A stretch of 64,000 nucleotides of DNA. Origin: HLUCCA09 sp038757905. Lineage in GTDB: Bacteria > Pseudomonadota > Alphaproteobacteria > Rhodobacterales > Rhodobacteraceae. The notes below the pieces were generated by a model. It did not search any database, had not been told where the DNA came from, and worked only from the letters and a program-made list of their open reading frames with translations. This document shows positions 16,406-25,866 of the stretch, one piece after another. The DNA lies in assembly GCA_038757905.1 (NCBI GenBank), contig JBCDGG010000004.1, positions 1 to 64,000 on the forward strand, read 5' to 3'. Numbering within the stretch: position 1 is the first letter of the stretch; each line of letters opens with the position of its first letter. The position numbers were made by a program, and so were the translations under genes.

Positions 16406-18184
16406 ATGCGTATGACGACCGAAGAAGCTTTCGTGAAGGTTCTGCAGATGCACGGGATCGACAATGCCTTCGGCATTATCGGCTCCGCCATGATGCCGAT
16501 CTCCGATCTCTTTCCGGCCGCCGGCATTACCTTCTGGGATTGCGCGCATGAATGTAACGCCGGGATGATCGCCGACGGTTACACGCGCGCCAGCGGCAAG
16601 ATGAGCATGGCCATTGCGCAGAACGGCCCCGGCATCACGAACTTCGTCACCCCGATCAAGACCGCCTACTGGAACCATACCCCGATGCTGTTGGTGACCC
16701 CGCAAGCCGCCAACAAGACCATCGGGCAGGGTGGCTTCCAGGAGATCGAGCAGATGCGGCTCTTTGCCGATATGGTCTGCTATCAGGAGGAGGTGCGCGA
16801 CCCCTCGCGCATCGCCGAGGTCCTGAACCGGGTGATCGAGAAGGCCTGGCGCGGATCGGCGCCGGCGCAGATCAACGTGCCGCGCGATTACTGGACGCAA
16901 GTGATCGACATCGACCTGCCGAAGCGCATTCCGCTGGAACGTCCGGCGGGCGGGCGCGCGGCGCTGGCCGACGCGGCAAAGCTGCTGTCGGAGGCCGCGT
17001 TCCCCGTGATCCTGAACGGCGCGGGCGTTGTGCTGTCCGGCGCAATCCCCGCCTCGGCCGCCCTTGCGGAACGCCTCGATGCCCCCGTCTGCTGCGGCTA
17101 TCAGCACAATGACGCCTTCCCCGGTTCGCATCCCCTGTCGGTCGGCCCGCTCGGCTACAACGGATCTCGCGCCGGGATGGAGCTGATCTCCAAGGCGGAT
17201 GTGGTTCTGGCCCTCGGCACGCGGCTGAACCCGTTCTCCACCCTGCCGGGCTACGGCCTCGATTACTGGCCGAAGGACGCGCGGATCATCCAGGTGGATA
17301 TCAACGCCGACCGCATCGGCCTGACCAAGACGGTCAGCGTGGGCATCCAGGGCGATGCCAAGCTGGTGGCCGAAGCGCTGCTCGAACAATTGTCAGACAC
17401 CGCCGGGGACACCAACCGGGCCGAGCGCAAGTCCATGATCGCGCAGACGAAATCGGCCTGGGCGCAGCAGCTCTCCTCGATGGATCACGAAGACGACGAT
17501 CCCGGCACCAACTGGAACGAACGCGCCCGCACGCGCGAGCCCGATCGCATGAGCCCGCGCCAGGCGTGGCGCGCGATCATGTCCGCCATGCCGAAGGATG
17601 CGATCATCTCGTCCGACATCGGCAACAACTGCGCTATCGGCAATGCCTACCCCACTTTCGAGGTTGGCCGAAAATACCTCGCTCCGGGGCTCTTCGGGCC
17701 CTGCGGTTACGGCCTTCCGGCGATCCTGGGCGCAAAGATCGCCTGCCCCGACGTGCCCGTGATCGGCTTTGCCGGCGACGGGGCGTTCGGTATCTCGATG
17801 AACGAAATGACGGCGTGCGGCCGCGGCGACTGGCCGCCGATCACCATGATCATTTTCCGCAACTACCAATGGGGCGCGGAGAAGCGGAACACGACGCTCT
17901 GGTACGACGATAATTTCGTGGGCACCGAGCTGAACCTGGGCGTCGAATACGCCAAGGTGGCCGAAGGCTGCGGGTTGAAGGGCGTTCAGGTGCGGTCGAT
18001 GGCGCAACTGACGGACGTTCTGCGCGAGTCTGTGCGCGCCCAGATGGAAGACGGCGTGACGACGTTCCTCGAAGTGGTATTGAACCAGGAGCTCGGCGAG
18101 CCCTTCCGCCGCGACGCCATGAAGGCGCCCAACGTGGTCGCGGGCATCTCGCGCGACGACATGCAGGAGCAGATGATCGCCTGA
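16406..18184 (+). CDS. xsc: Sulfoacetaldehyde acetyltransferase
   Basis: A 592-residue thiamine-diphosphate enzyme that cleaves sulfoacetaldehyde with phosphate to acetyl phosphate and sulfite, the central step of taurine and isethionate breakdown. Supporting sequence includes FGIIGSAMMPISDLFPAAGI, DCAHECNAGMIADGYTRASGKM, an AQNGPGITNF segment, and the C-terminal ThDP-Mg site GFAGDGAFGISMNEM followed by FRNYQWGAEKRN. Length and motifs match Xsc rather than acetolactate synthase. The start is ATG 16406, after a GGAGGAG tract. Its usual partner pta (phosphotransacetylase) and taurine genes are not adjacent. A strong terminator follows. Confidence 0.95.
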   Translation: MRMTTEEAFVKVLQMHGIDNAFGIIGSAMMPISDLFPAAGITFWDCAHECNAGMIADGYTRASGKMSMAIAQNGPGITNFVTPIKTAYWNHTPMLLVTPQAANKTIGQGGFQEIEQMRLFADMVCYQEEVRDPSRIAEVLNRVIEKAWRGSAPAQINVPRDYWTQVIDIDLPKRIPLERPAGGRAALADAAKLLSEAAFPVILNGAGVVLSGAIPASAALAERLDAPVCCGYQHNDAFPGSHPLSVGPLGYNGSRAGMELISKADVVLALGTRLNPFSTLPGYGLDYWPKDARIIQVDINADRIGLTKTVSVGIQGDAKLVAEALLEQLSDTAGDTNRAERKSMIAQTKSAWAQQLSSMDHEDDDPGTNWNERARTREPDRMSPRQAWRAIMSAMPKDAIISSDIGNNCAIGNAYPTFEVGRKYLAPGLFGPCGYGLPAILGAKIACPDVPVIGFAGDGAFGISMNEMTACGRGDWPPITMIIFRNYQWGAEKRNTTLWYDDNFVGTELNLGVEYAKVAEGCGLKGVQVRSMAQLTDVLRESVRAQMEDGVTTFLEVVLNQELGEPFRRDAMKAPNVVAGISRDDMQEQMIA

Positions 18185-18207
18185 TCCGCCCACCGCGAGA
18201 CGAGAAC

Positions 18208-18236
18208 ACGACCCGCGCCCCTGACGCGGGTCGTTT
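18208..18236 (+). terminator. xsc rho-independent terminator
   Basis: ACGACCCGCG (18208-18217) pairs perfectly with CGCGGGTCGT (18224-18233) around a six-base loop, followed by a TTT run: ten pairs and a textbook intrinsic terminator 24 bases after the xsc stop. Confidence 0.9.
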
Positions 18237-18278
18237 TGATTTGGGGTGTCGCGCGTGGGCGTGAGCCGGCGGAAGCGT

Positions 18279-18932
18279 CTAAGCCGGTGCCCGCGCGCCA
18301 AATATCGCGGAGCCGACCCGAACGTGAGTTGCGCCTTGGGCAATGGCGCTCTCGAAATCGCCGGACATGCCCATGGACAGGCCGGTCAGCCCGTTGCGCG
18401 CCGCGATCTTCGCCAGAAGCGCGAAGTGCAGGCTCGGCTCCTCATCCACGGGCGGGATGCACATCAGCCCCTCGATCGGCAAATCCAGCCTGCGGGCCTC
18501 GGCCACAAACGCATCCGCCGCATCGGGCAGCACGCCCGTCTTCTGCGGCTCCTCCCCGGTGTTCACCTGAACGAAGAGCGGCGGACAATGGCCGAGCTCC
18601 TGCGCCAGGCGCGCCAGGGCCGTCGCCAGCTTGGGACGGTCGAGCGAGTGCACCACGTCGAACAACTCCATCGCGGCTCTGGCTTTGTTGCTTTGCAGCG
18701 GTCCCACGAGGTGCAGCTCCACATCCGCGTAGCGCGCCCGGAAGTCCGGCCACTTGCCCTGCGCTTCCTGCACGCGGTTCTCGCCGTAGATCCGATGTCC
18801 GGCATCGAGCACGGCTTCGATCCGCTCCAGCGGCTGCACCTTGGACACAGCGATCAGCGTCGTCGCGCCCTCCGGCCGGCCCGCACGGGCCTCTGCCTTG
18901 GCGATGCGCTCTCGGATCTCGGTCAAACTCAC
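18279..18932 (-). CDS. YggS/PROSC-family pyridoxal-phosphate homeostasis protein
   Basis: A 217-residue alanine-racemase-fold protein that binds PLP and helps buffer free PLP and amino-acid balance. The PLP lysine lies in TTLIAVSKVQPLE. Other family motifs are GENRVQEAQGKW, ELHLVGPLQSNKARAA, FVQVNTGEEPQKTG, GLMCIPPV and GLSMGMSGDFESAIAQGATHVRVGSAIFG. The start is GTG 18932, with AAGGGGTGG upstream. Its GTGA start overlaps the stop of the sulfotransferase gene by four bases, so the two are translationally coupled. Confidence 0.92.
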   Translation of the reverse strand: MSLTEIRERIAKAEARAGRPEGATTLIAVSKVQPLERIEAVLDAGHRIYGENRVQEAQGKWPDFRARYADVELHLVGPLQSNKARAAMELFDVVHSLDRPKLATALARLAQELGHCPPLFVQVNTGEEPQKTGVLPDAADAFVAEARRLDLPIEGLMCIPPVDEEPSLHFALLAKIAARNGLTGLSMGMSGDFESAIAQGATHVRVGSAIFGARAPA

Positions 18933-20470
18933 GGCAGTGCCACCCCTTCCTCGACCAGGGCCTGCAGCATCGGCTGCAGCGCATCCTCGTAGCGGCGCCA
19001 TCCCCCGGCAGCGCCCGTATGCATGGGTTGGCGCACCTGCTGAATCGACAGTGTCGCCACCTGACGCTCCGTCTCGTGAAAGCGCAGGCAGGCGACGTCC
19101 CATTCCAGGCCGGCGGCCGCGACCAACGCGCGAGTCTGCGGCTCGGGGCCGGAGACAAGCGCCTCGTAGGACACTTCCGTGAAGCGCCCCGGGATCGCAT
19201 CGCGCCAGAATGCGATCATCGTGTCGAAGGTCGCTGTGTAGGCCGCGATGTCTGCCTGATCGTAGGCATAAAGATGCGTCCCCGGCGCGAAGAGATTGCG
19301 GTAGATCGACAGGCCCAGATCGCGAGGATCGCGCCGCACGACGATGATCCGCGCCTGAGGGATGGCCTTTGCAATCAATCCCAGCACGAGATGGGTTTGG
19401 ATCGACTTGTCGGTCACGACGGACGCCTCCGGCGCGACGGCCGACAAGGCGCTGAGATAGGCACTGGCGAAGCCCGCGAGCGCCTCCGGCTCCAGATCCG
19501 CGACCGGGGTGAAGCCGCGGCCGGGCGATCCCATCAGCCGGTAAGCCTCCTGCAGCACGAAGCGCCGTTCGCCGGCCCCGGTCACCGCCGGGTGAGAGGC
19601 GAGGATCTGCTCGACCAGCGTCGTCCCGGAGCGCGGCAACCCCGTCACGAAGACGGGCGTCGGGCCTTCGGGCGCAGAGGCCGATGGCGAGAAGTCCGCA
19701 CCGCGAAAGGCCTCGATCAGTTGCGTAACCTCCTGTCGGCGCGCGGAAATATCGTAGGGCTGCGCCTTTCGCATAGCGGCGTTGGCGGGGTTGAGGTAGC
19801 GAAACACCCGATCATGCTGGCCGGTATCCACCATGGCCTTGGCCAGCGCGAACTGAAGCTGGGCGCGGGAGGCTCCCGTCACCGTCTTGTCGGCATGGGC
19901 CTTGAGCATGTCGCTGAGGAGCGGCTCGCCTTTGCGGACGCGGCGGGTCGCCGTCAGCATACGGTAGAGTTCGCCATCCTTGGGCGCCCGCTTCAGCGCG
20001 CCGCGAAAGACGGCCTCGGCGTCCTCGAACCGGCCCATCCGTTGCAACAGCAAAGCCTTGTCCGCGCGCGGCTTGATCTGCGTCGGAGCCGCCTTGATGA
20101 CGCTGTCGAACGCGGCGAGCGCATCCTCCGTCCGGCCGGCGGCGCCGAGCGCGTCTGCCCGCGCCAGAAGGATGGCGGCTTCGCCCGGTTTGAGCTCTGC
20201 CGCCGCCTCGAAGAACGCCAAAGCTGCGGGATAGTCGCCCCGTGCGGCGGCGATGCGCCCCAGCTGAAACGGTGGTTCCGGCAGATGCGGCGCGGCCTTC
20301 GCGACAGCCGTATAGGCGCGCTCCGCCTCCGCCAGCTGGCCCGCACGGTGAAGCGCCAAAGCCTGCGCATAGGCACGGGCCACCGGGCCTTGCTCCTGTC
20401 CGGATTGCGTCTGCCCCGGCCCGGCCGCGGGGCCGTTGCGTGCGGGCGATGCAGGTTTGGGCGAAGTCAT
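18929..20470 (-). CDS. TPR-repeat sulfotransferase
   Basis: A 513-residue protein. The first ~230 residues are TPR repeats (for example ALALHRAGQLAEAERAYTAV, FQLGRIAAARGDYPAALAFFEAA, ALLLQRMGRFEDAEAVFRGAL). From about residue 272 comes a sulfotransferase domain with the PAPS 5'-phosphosulfate loop GLPRSGTTLVEQILASH and a 3'-phosphate motif VVRRDPRDLGLSIYRNLF. It likely transfers sulfate from PAPS to a protein or small molecule held by the TPR part. The acceptor is unknown. It sits head-to-tail with the YggS gene (four-base overlap). Confidence 0.88.
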   Translation of the reverse strand: MTSPKPASPARNGPAAGPGQTQSGQEQGPVARAYAQALALHRAGQLAEAERAYTAVAKAAPHLPEPPFQLGRIAAARGDYPAALAFFEAAAELKPGEAAILLARADALGAAGRTEDALAAFDSVIKAAPTQIKPRADKALLLQRMGRFEDAEAVFRGALKRAPKDGELYRMLTATRRVRKGEPLLSDMLKAHADKTVTGASRAQLQFALAKAMVDTGQHDRVFRYLNPANAAMRKAQPYDISARRQEVTQLIEAFRGADFSPSASAPEGPTPVFVTGLPRSGTTLVEQILASHPAVTGAGERRFVLQEAYRLMGSPGRGFTPVADLEPEALAGFASAYLSALSAVAPEASVVTDKSIQTHLVLGLIAKAIPQARIIVVRRDPRDLGLSIYRNLFAPGTHLYAYDQADIAAYTATFDTMIAFWRDAIPGRFTEVSYEALVSGPEPQTRALVAAAGLEWDVACLRFHETERQVATLSIQQVRQPMHTGAAGGWRRYEDALQPMLQALVEEGVALP

Positions 20471-20592
20471 CGATCGGCGCTCCTCGTCCCGGGTCTGCTA
20501 GCACTGCGGGGCGCCGGACGGAAGCCATGCCGGGGGCGTCAGGAAGGCGACGCGCGGGAGCGTCATGCGCGGCGGGAGCCGGACTGCAACGC

Positions 20593-20621
20593 AAAAGGGC
20601 GAGCCCGAAGGCCCGCCCTTT
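20593..20621 (-). terminator. Porin-gene terminator
   Basis: On the minus strand AAAGGGCG (20621-20614) pairs perfectly with CGCCCTTT (20601-20594), and one more T follows. It starts 25 bases after the porin stop codon. This is a good intrinsic terminator for the porin. Confidence 0.85.
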
Positions 20622-20645
20622 GTAGATCAGGTCGTTCGCGTAAGA

Positions 20646-21746
20646 TCAGAACGCGAAGGACAGACCGAAGGAGTAGTTGCTGCCATCGAACTCGGCGTCG
20701 GAGTCGTCGATGTCGATCGAGGAGTCACCGTAGCCGAAGAGCAGCGACGCGCCGCCGCCCAGGTCGTAACCTGCGGAGATGCCCCAGCCGTCGACGGTGG
20801 CGTCGTCGTTGGACCACACACCGTAGTTGGCGTGCACCGACCATGCGTCGAACGTGTAGCCGGCACCGATACCGATGTGGTCAGCGTCGTCAGCATCTTC
20901 GAAGTCGAAGTAGGTGTAGGTGATTGCGGCGGAGAAGCCGTTGTCGAGGTCAATGAAACCACCGACACCGGTTGCCGCGGTTTCTTCGCCCGTTGCGAAG
21001 GCGATCGTCACTTCGTCACCCTCGTCAGCACCGCCACCGAAGTTCAGCGTTGCGTCGTCCGAGTACTGGTAACCGATCGATGCGCCCCAGGAGCCGCCAC
21101 CGAACTCACCCTGGTAGGCGAAACCGACTGCCCAGGTGATGTCGTTGTCATCTTCGCCGATTGCGCCGCTGTCGCCGCCGTTGACCAGCGGGAACGTCTC
21201 GCCGTCACCCGGGTGCTGCTCCACGGAGAGAGCGAAGGTGAAGGCGTCGAACGTGTAGTCGTAGCGAACGATCTGGCCGTCGCCCGAACCATCGAGCCAG
21301 GCGCCGAGGTAGCCGAGGTGCTCGGTCTCTGCGTCGTTGATCGAGCCCGGGTTGCCGATGCCCATGTCCTGCGTCACGAAGTCGAGCGCGCCGTCGGTGT
21401 CGCCCATCGTCAGCGTGCCGAAGTCGGACGAGATGAACACCGTGATGCCCATGTCGTCGAGTTCGTTGCCGAGGTTGGGGGCTTCGTCGAGGTCGACCGA
21501 CGCACCGAAGGCCAGGCCGCCGTCCGTTTCACCGGACATGTCGAAGTCAACATCGACGTCGTTGAAGAACTGCGCCGGAGCCGTCACGTCGAAGTCGCGG
21601 AATTCACCCGCGTCCTCATCGAAGATCGTTCCTTCAGCCGAACCGCCGACAATACCCATTTCGGCGTTACCCGAAATGGAAACCTCTGCAGCGGCGGCGC
21701 CTGCGAAGGCGACCAAAGCCGTGGAGGCGAGAAGAACCTTTTTCAT
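20646..21746 (-). CDS. Porin (Rhodobacter-type general porin)
   Basis: A 366-residue outer-membrane beta-barrel protein starting MKKVLLASTALVAFAGAAAAEVSISG, with a signal peptide cut near AAA-EV. The mature part is acidic, Gly- and Asp-rich, with alternating strands and a C-terminal aromatic end (SFGLSFAF), typical of alphaproteobacterial porins that form trimeric diffusion channels. The central loops carry clusters of Asp/Glu, as in the constriction region. The ATG at 21746 has a GAGGG site. It is a single-gene unit with its own terminator and a 301-base upstream region holding a palindrome. Confidence 0.93.
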   Translation of the reverse strand: MKKVLLASTALVAFAGAAAAEVSISGNAEMGIVGGSAEGTIFDEDAGEFRDFDVTAPAQFFNDVDVDFDMSGETDGGLAFGASVDLDEAPNLGNELDDMGITVFISSDFGTLTMGDTDGALDFVTQDMGIGNPGSINDAETEHLGYLGAWLDGSGDGQIVRYDYTFDAFTFALSVEQHPGDGETFPLVNGGDSGAIGEDDNDITWAVGFAYQGEFGGGSWGASIGYQYSDDATLNFGGGADEGDEVTIAFATGEETAATGVGGFIDLDNGFSAAITYTYFDFEDADDADHIGIGAGYTFDAWSVHANYGVWSNDDATVDGWGISAGYDLGGGASLLFGYGDSSIDIDDSDAEFDGSNYSFGLSFAF

Positions 21747-22047
21747 CGTTTTCCCTCGTGTGTTCAAAGGTGCACCGCAACCCGGTTGGCCGAATTGGGG
21801 ATGGCTTCTCATCGCTCTACGCGCCTTCGAACGCAAGGCGAGGCGAGATTTGCCACGGGCGCGCCCCGGAATTGGTGCAGGTATGCCACAGTGGCATGGA
21901 CCCTCCAAACGACCGCCCGCACCGCTTCCGCAAAGGCTGCGCTGTCGACCGCCGGCCACACGCCGTGCCCGCACCGCTTGGGAATGATCTTGCCGGTCTC
22001 GCGGCCCTGCGTTACCCACGGGGCGAAAACACTGCAGGGATACAAGG
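21747..22047. other. 301-base promoter region between the porin and a lipoprotein gene
   Basis: No gene is seen. It must hold the divergent promoters of the porin (minus) and the DUF3576 gene (plus). The distinctive element is the palindrome at 21883-21897, listed separately. I could not assign promoter boxes. Confidence 0.4.
21883..21897. promoter_or_regulatory. Perfect palindrome, candidate operator
   Basis: ATGCCAC-A-GTGGCAT is a perfect seven-base inverted repeat around one base, 137 bases upstream of the porin start and about 150 bases upstream of the divergent lipoprotein gene. The form suits a dimeric transcription factor. The cognate regulator is unknown. Confidence 0.4.
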
Positions 22048-22569
22048 ATGCAGAACGCTGGGGCGCCCCTTTTTCGGCGACATGCGCAGCAGAACGGGCG
22101 CAGACGCGCGCTCGGCGCAGGCCTGTGCCTGGCGCTGCTCCTCGGGTGTGGCGAGGGCAACATTTCGAGCACGTCGAACATCCCTGACGAGTTCAATCCG
22201 GCGCTGAACGACGATGGTTCCGAGCGGGAAACGATCTGGGATCTATTTGTAAACACTGACGATCCCAACATCACGCTAGAAGTGAATCGGTACCTCTGGA
22301 ATGCCTCGCTCGACATTCTGAGCTTCCTGCCGGTCGAGACGGTGGATCCCTTCTCCGGCGTGATCGTGATGGGCTACGGCACGCCGCCCGGCGGCGGGCG
22401 GGCCTACCGCGCGACGGTGCAGGTGCGCGATCCCGCGCTCGATGCGCGATCGCTGCGCGTCGCGCTGGCCACACGCTCCGGCCCGGTCGACGCCGACACG
22501 GTGCGCGCCGTCGAGGACGCGATCCTGACCCGGGCACGGCAGCTGCGCGTGGCCGACGGCCAGCTCTGA
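22048..22569 (+). CDS. DUF3576-family lipoprotein
   Basis: A 173-residue protein with a lipobox (LALLLGC, Cys about residue 34), so it is predicted to be lipid-anchored. The mature domain shows the DUF3576 signature ETIWDLFVNTDDPNITLEVNRYLWNASLDILSFLPVETVDPFSGVI in pieces (residues about 60-105), followed by GTPPGGGRAYRATVQVRDPALDARSLRVAL. The function is unknown: an envelope role is probable. ATG 22048 is the only early ATG upstream of the lipobox. It lies 230 bases upstream of leuS on the same strand, an arrangement also common in relatives. Confidence 0.85.
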   Translation: MQNAGAPLFRRHAQQNGRRRALGAGLCLALLLGCGEGNISSTSNIPDEFNPALNDDGSERETIWDLFVNTDDPNITLEVNRYLWNASLDILSFLPVETVDPFSGVIVMGYGTPPGGGRAYRATVQVRDPALDARSLRVALATRSGPVDADTVRAVEDAILTRARQLRVADGQL

Positions 22570-22799
22570 GTCCCGCACCATCGCGCCAGGGTTCGGCGCC
22601 GCCGACACGTGGCGCGTTTGTGGCGAAAAGAAGGCAGGCGGCGGCGCGCTAGGGCCGTGGTCGGCCCGAAGCGCGACCCCTCCCCAGATGGCGGGACCGC
22701 ACACGGCGAGCAGACTTTACGGGCGCGCGCCCGCGCCGTATCAGTCGCGAGACCTACGTTCCCTTCCATGCTCGAGCCCTTGTCCAGATCGAAGTAGCC

Positions 22800-25364
22800 A
22801 TGTCACGTCTGACCCCATCCGAAATCGAACCCAAATGGCAGCGCGCCTGGGATGAGCACGGCTGCTTCGCCGCCCGTCACGATCCGACAAAGCCGAAATA
22901 CTACGTGCTGGAGATGTTCCCCTATCCGTCGGGGCGCATCCATATCGGGCATGTGCGCAACTACACGATGGGCGATGTGATCGCCCGCTTCAAACGCGCC
23001 ACCGGGCATGCGGTGCTGCACCCGATGGGCTGGGACGCGTTCGGCATGCCGGCCGAGAATGCGGCGATGGCCAGCGGCGGCCACCCCAAGGACTGGACGT
23101 ACCAGAACATCGCCGACATGCGCGGCCAGATGAAGCCGCTGGGCTTTTCCATCGACTGGTCGCGCGAGTTCGCCACCTGCGATCCGGAATACTACGCCCA
23201 GCAGCAGCGCCTGTTCATCGACTTTCTGGAAGCCGGGCTGATCTACCGCAAGGCGGCAGTGGTGAACTGGGATCCGGTCGACCGGACCGTGCTGGCCAAC
23301 GAGCAGGTGATCGACGGCAAGGGCTGGCGCTCCGGCGCGGCGGTGGAACGGCGCGAGCTGGTGCAATGGTTCTTCCGCATTTCCGACTTCTCGGAGGAGT
23401 TGCTGGAGGCCATCGACGGCCTATCGAAATGGCCGGAAAAGGTGCGGCTGATGCAGGCCAACTGGATCGGCAAGAGCCGCGGGATCGAGATCCCGTTCCA
23501 CCGTGTCGACGGCGGCGACCCGATCGTCTGCTATTCGACGCGCCCCGACACGATGCGCGGCGCGACGTTCCTGGCAATCTCGGCCGAGCATCCGGTGTCG
23601 CGGGCCCTGGCCGAGACGGACCCGGATCTGGCCGCGTTCATCGAAGAAACCCGCAAGATGGACACCACCGAAGCCGCCATGGAGAAGGCCGAGAAGAAGG
23701 GCCGCGATACCGGGCTGAAGGTGCGTCACCCCATCGACCCGACGCGCGAACTGCCCGTCTGGGTGGGCAACTTCGTGCTGATGGAATACGGGACCGGCGC
23801 CGTCTTCGGCTGTCCAGCCCATGACCAGCGCGACCTGGATTTCGCGCGGCGCTACGGGCTGGACGTGGTCAGCGCCTTCCGCATGCCGGGCGATGCGTCC
23901 GAGATTGACGATGTCGCGCTCGTCCCGCCGAAGACCGAGATCGTCAGCTATGTCGATCACTTCACCGGGATCACCGAGGTCTCGAGCGAGGCAGGGATCG
24001 ACGCCACCATCGACTGGTTCGAGGAACGCAACCTCGGCACCGGACAGGTGAAGTACCGCCTGCGCGATTGGGGCCTGTCGCGGCAGCGCTACTGGGGCTG
24101 TCCGATTCCGGTCGTCCATTGCCCGACCTGCGGCGTTGTGCCGGAGAAGCGCGAAAACCTGCCGGTGGAACTGCCCTACGACGAGGGCAACAAGCCAATC
24201 GATTTCTCGATCCCGGGCAACCCGCTGGACCGGCACCCGACCTGGCGCGACGTGCCCTGCCCCAAATGCGGCGGCCCGGCCAAGCGCGAAACCGACACGA
24301 TGGACACGTTCGTCGATTCGTCCTGGTACTACGCCCGGTTCACCGCCCCCCATGCCGAAACGCCGACCGACCTGGCCGAAGCCGATTACTGGATGAATGT
24401 CGACCAGTATATCGGCGGGGTGGAGCATGCGATTCTGCACCTGCTCTATTCCCGCTTCTTTGCGCGCGCCATGCACCTGACGGGGCACCTGCCCGCGCGC
24501 TGCATCGAACCGTTCGAGGCGCTCTTCACCCAGGGCATGGTGACCCATGCGATCTTCCAGACCTGCGATTCCAGCGGGCGGCCGGTGTTCCACACGCCGT
24601 CCGAGGTCGAGGAGCGCGAGGGCGGCGTGGTCGTGGCGGCGACGGGGGACCCGGTGGAGGTCATCCCCTCTGCCAAGATGTCGAAGTCCAAGCGCAACAC
24701 CGTCGATCCGACGGACATCGTGAACCGCTTCGGCGCCGACACGGCCCGCTGGTTCGTGATGTCGGACAGCCCGCCCGAACGCGATGTGGAGTGGACGGAT
24801 GCCGGTGCCGAAGCCACGTACAAGCATCTGGGCCGGGTCTATCGGCTTGCCGCCGAAGCGGACTTTTCGGCGACGGGCGACGCTGCAGAGGACGACGCCT
24901 TGGCCCGGGCGCAGGCGCGCTGCATCACCGACGTGACAGCCGGGATCGAAGGCTTTGCGTTCAACACCTCGATCGCCAAGCTCTACGCCTTCACCAACAC
25001 CCTGTCGAAGTCGCGCGCCTCCGGCCCGGCCCGGCGTGAGGCGCTGAAGACGATGGCGCTGCTCATGTCCCCCTTCACGCCGCATCTTGCGGAGGAGCTG
25101 TGGGAGACGCTCGGCGGCGCTGGGCTGGCGGCCGAGGCCGCCTGGCCCGTCGCCGACCCCGCCCTGCTGGTGGAGGAGAGCGTCACCCTGCCGGTGCAGG
25201 TGAACGGCAAGCGGCGGGGCGAGATCACCGTGTCCAAGGACGCCTCCAAGGATGCGATCGAGGCGCTCGTGCTCGACGATCCGGCGGTGCGCCGGGCGCT
25301 GGACGGCGGCACGCCAAAGAAACTGATCGTCGTGCCGGGCCGTATCGTCAACGTCGTGGTGTAA
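22800..25364 (+). CDS. leuS: Leucyl-tRNA synthetase
   Basis: An 854-residue class I synthetase charging tRNA-Leu. It has the HIGH motif (GRIHIGHVRNYT), the editing CP1 domain (about residues 225-420), the KMSKS motif (SAKMSKSKRNTVDP), zinc-type Cys pairs (CPTCGVV, CPKCGGP), and a C-terminal domain. It is full length for the bacterial family. The stop is one base before the GTG of lptE, making leuS-lptE-holA one operon. The start is ATG 22800. Confidence 0.98.
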   Translation: MSRLTPSEIEPKWQRAWDEHGCFAARHDPTKPKYYVLEMFPYPSGRIHIGHVRNYTMGDVIARFKRATGHAVLHPMGWDAFGMPAENAAMASGGHPKDWTYQNIADMRGQMKPLGFSIDWSREFATCDPEYYAQQQRLFIDFLEAGLIYRKAAVVNWDPVDRTVLANEQVIDGKGWRSGAAVERRELVQWFFRISDFSEELLEAIDGLSKWPEKVRLMQANWIGKSRGIEIPFHRVDGGDPIVCYSTRPDTMRGATFLAISAEHPVSRALAETDPDLAAFIEETRKMDTTEAAMEKAEKKGRDTGLKVRHPIDPTRELPVWVGNFVLMEYGTGAVFGCPAHDQRDLDFARRYGLDVVSAFRMPGDASEIDDVALVPPKTEIVSYVDHFTGITEVSSEAGIDATIDWFEERNLGTGQVKYRLRDWGLSRQRYWGCPIPVVHCPTCGVVPEKRENLPVELPYDEGNKPIDFSIPGNPLDRHPTWRDVPCPKCGGPAKRETDTMDTFVDSSWYYARFTAPHAETPTDLAEADYWMNVDQYIGGVEHAILHLLYSRFFARAMHLTGHLPARCIEPFEALFTQGMVTHAIFQTCDSSGRPVFHTPSEVEEREGGVVVAATGDPVEVIPSAKMSKSKRNTVDPTDIVNRFGADTARWFVMSDSPPERDVEWTDAGAEATYKHLGRVYRLAAEADFSATGDAAEDDALARAQARCITDVTAGIEGFAFNTSIAKLYAFTNTLSKSRASGPARREALKTMALLMSPFTPHLAEELWETLGGAGLAAEAAWPVADPALLVEESVTLPVQVNGKRRGEITVSKDASKDAIEALVLDDPAVRRALDGGTPKKLIVVPGRIVNVVV

Positions 25365-25365
25365 C

Positions 25366-25866
25366 GTGGCGGGCGCCGCCTTTGGCCGCCGCGGCGCACT
25401 CGCGCTGCTCGGCTCCGCCGGGGTGGTGGCCGCCTGCGGGTTTTCGCCGGTCTACGCGCCCGGGTCGGCCGGAGCCGACCTGCGCGGGCGAGTGCTGCCC
25501 GATGCCCCCGGCTCGCGGCTGGCCTTCGCCTTCGTGGCCCGCTTCGAGGACAGGCTGGGCCGCGCGGAGGAGGGCGATCTCCGGCTGACCTATCAGCTTC
25601 AGTTCCGCGAGGAGCGTCTCGCGCTCTCGGGCAGCGGATCGGATCTGCGTCTCGCCATCGTCGGGCGCGCCACCTTTCAGGTCCGCGATCCCGGCCAGGG
25701 GGTGCTGACGCAGGGCCAGGTCGAGGGCTCCGCCAGCTTCAGCGACCGCGGCACATCTGTGGCCGTTCGCACCGCGCGCGCCGACGCCCAGCGCCGTGCC
25801 GCTGTCCTCCTCGCCGACAAGACCGCCGACCGACTGATCGCAACCGCAGAAGCCTGGCTGCCGTGA
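25366..25866 (+). CDS. lptE: LPS-assembly lipoprotein LptE
   Basis: A 166-residue outer-membrane lipoprotein that plugs and supports LptD in moving lipopolysaccharide to the cell surface. It has an Arg-containing start, a hydrophobic segment and a lipobox (VVAACG, Cys about residue 25). The tail shows the family pattern (GFSPVYAPG, RLTYQLQFREERLAL, ADAQRRAAVLLADKTADRLI). The GTG start at 25366 lies two bases after the leuS stop. Its TGA overlaps the GTG of holA, so the three genes are coupled. Confidence 0.88.
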   Translation: MAGAAFGRRGALALLGSAGVVAACGFSPVYAPGSAGADLRGRVLPDAPGSRLAFAFVARFEDRLGRAEEGDLRLTYQLQFREERLALSGSGSDLRLAIVGRATFQVRDPGQGVLTQGQVEGSASFSDRGTSVAVRTARADAQRRAAVLLADKTADRLIATAEAWLP

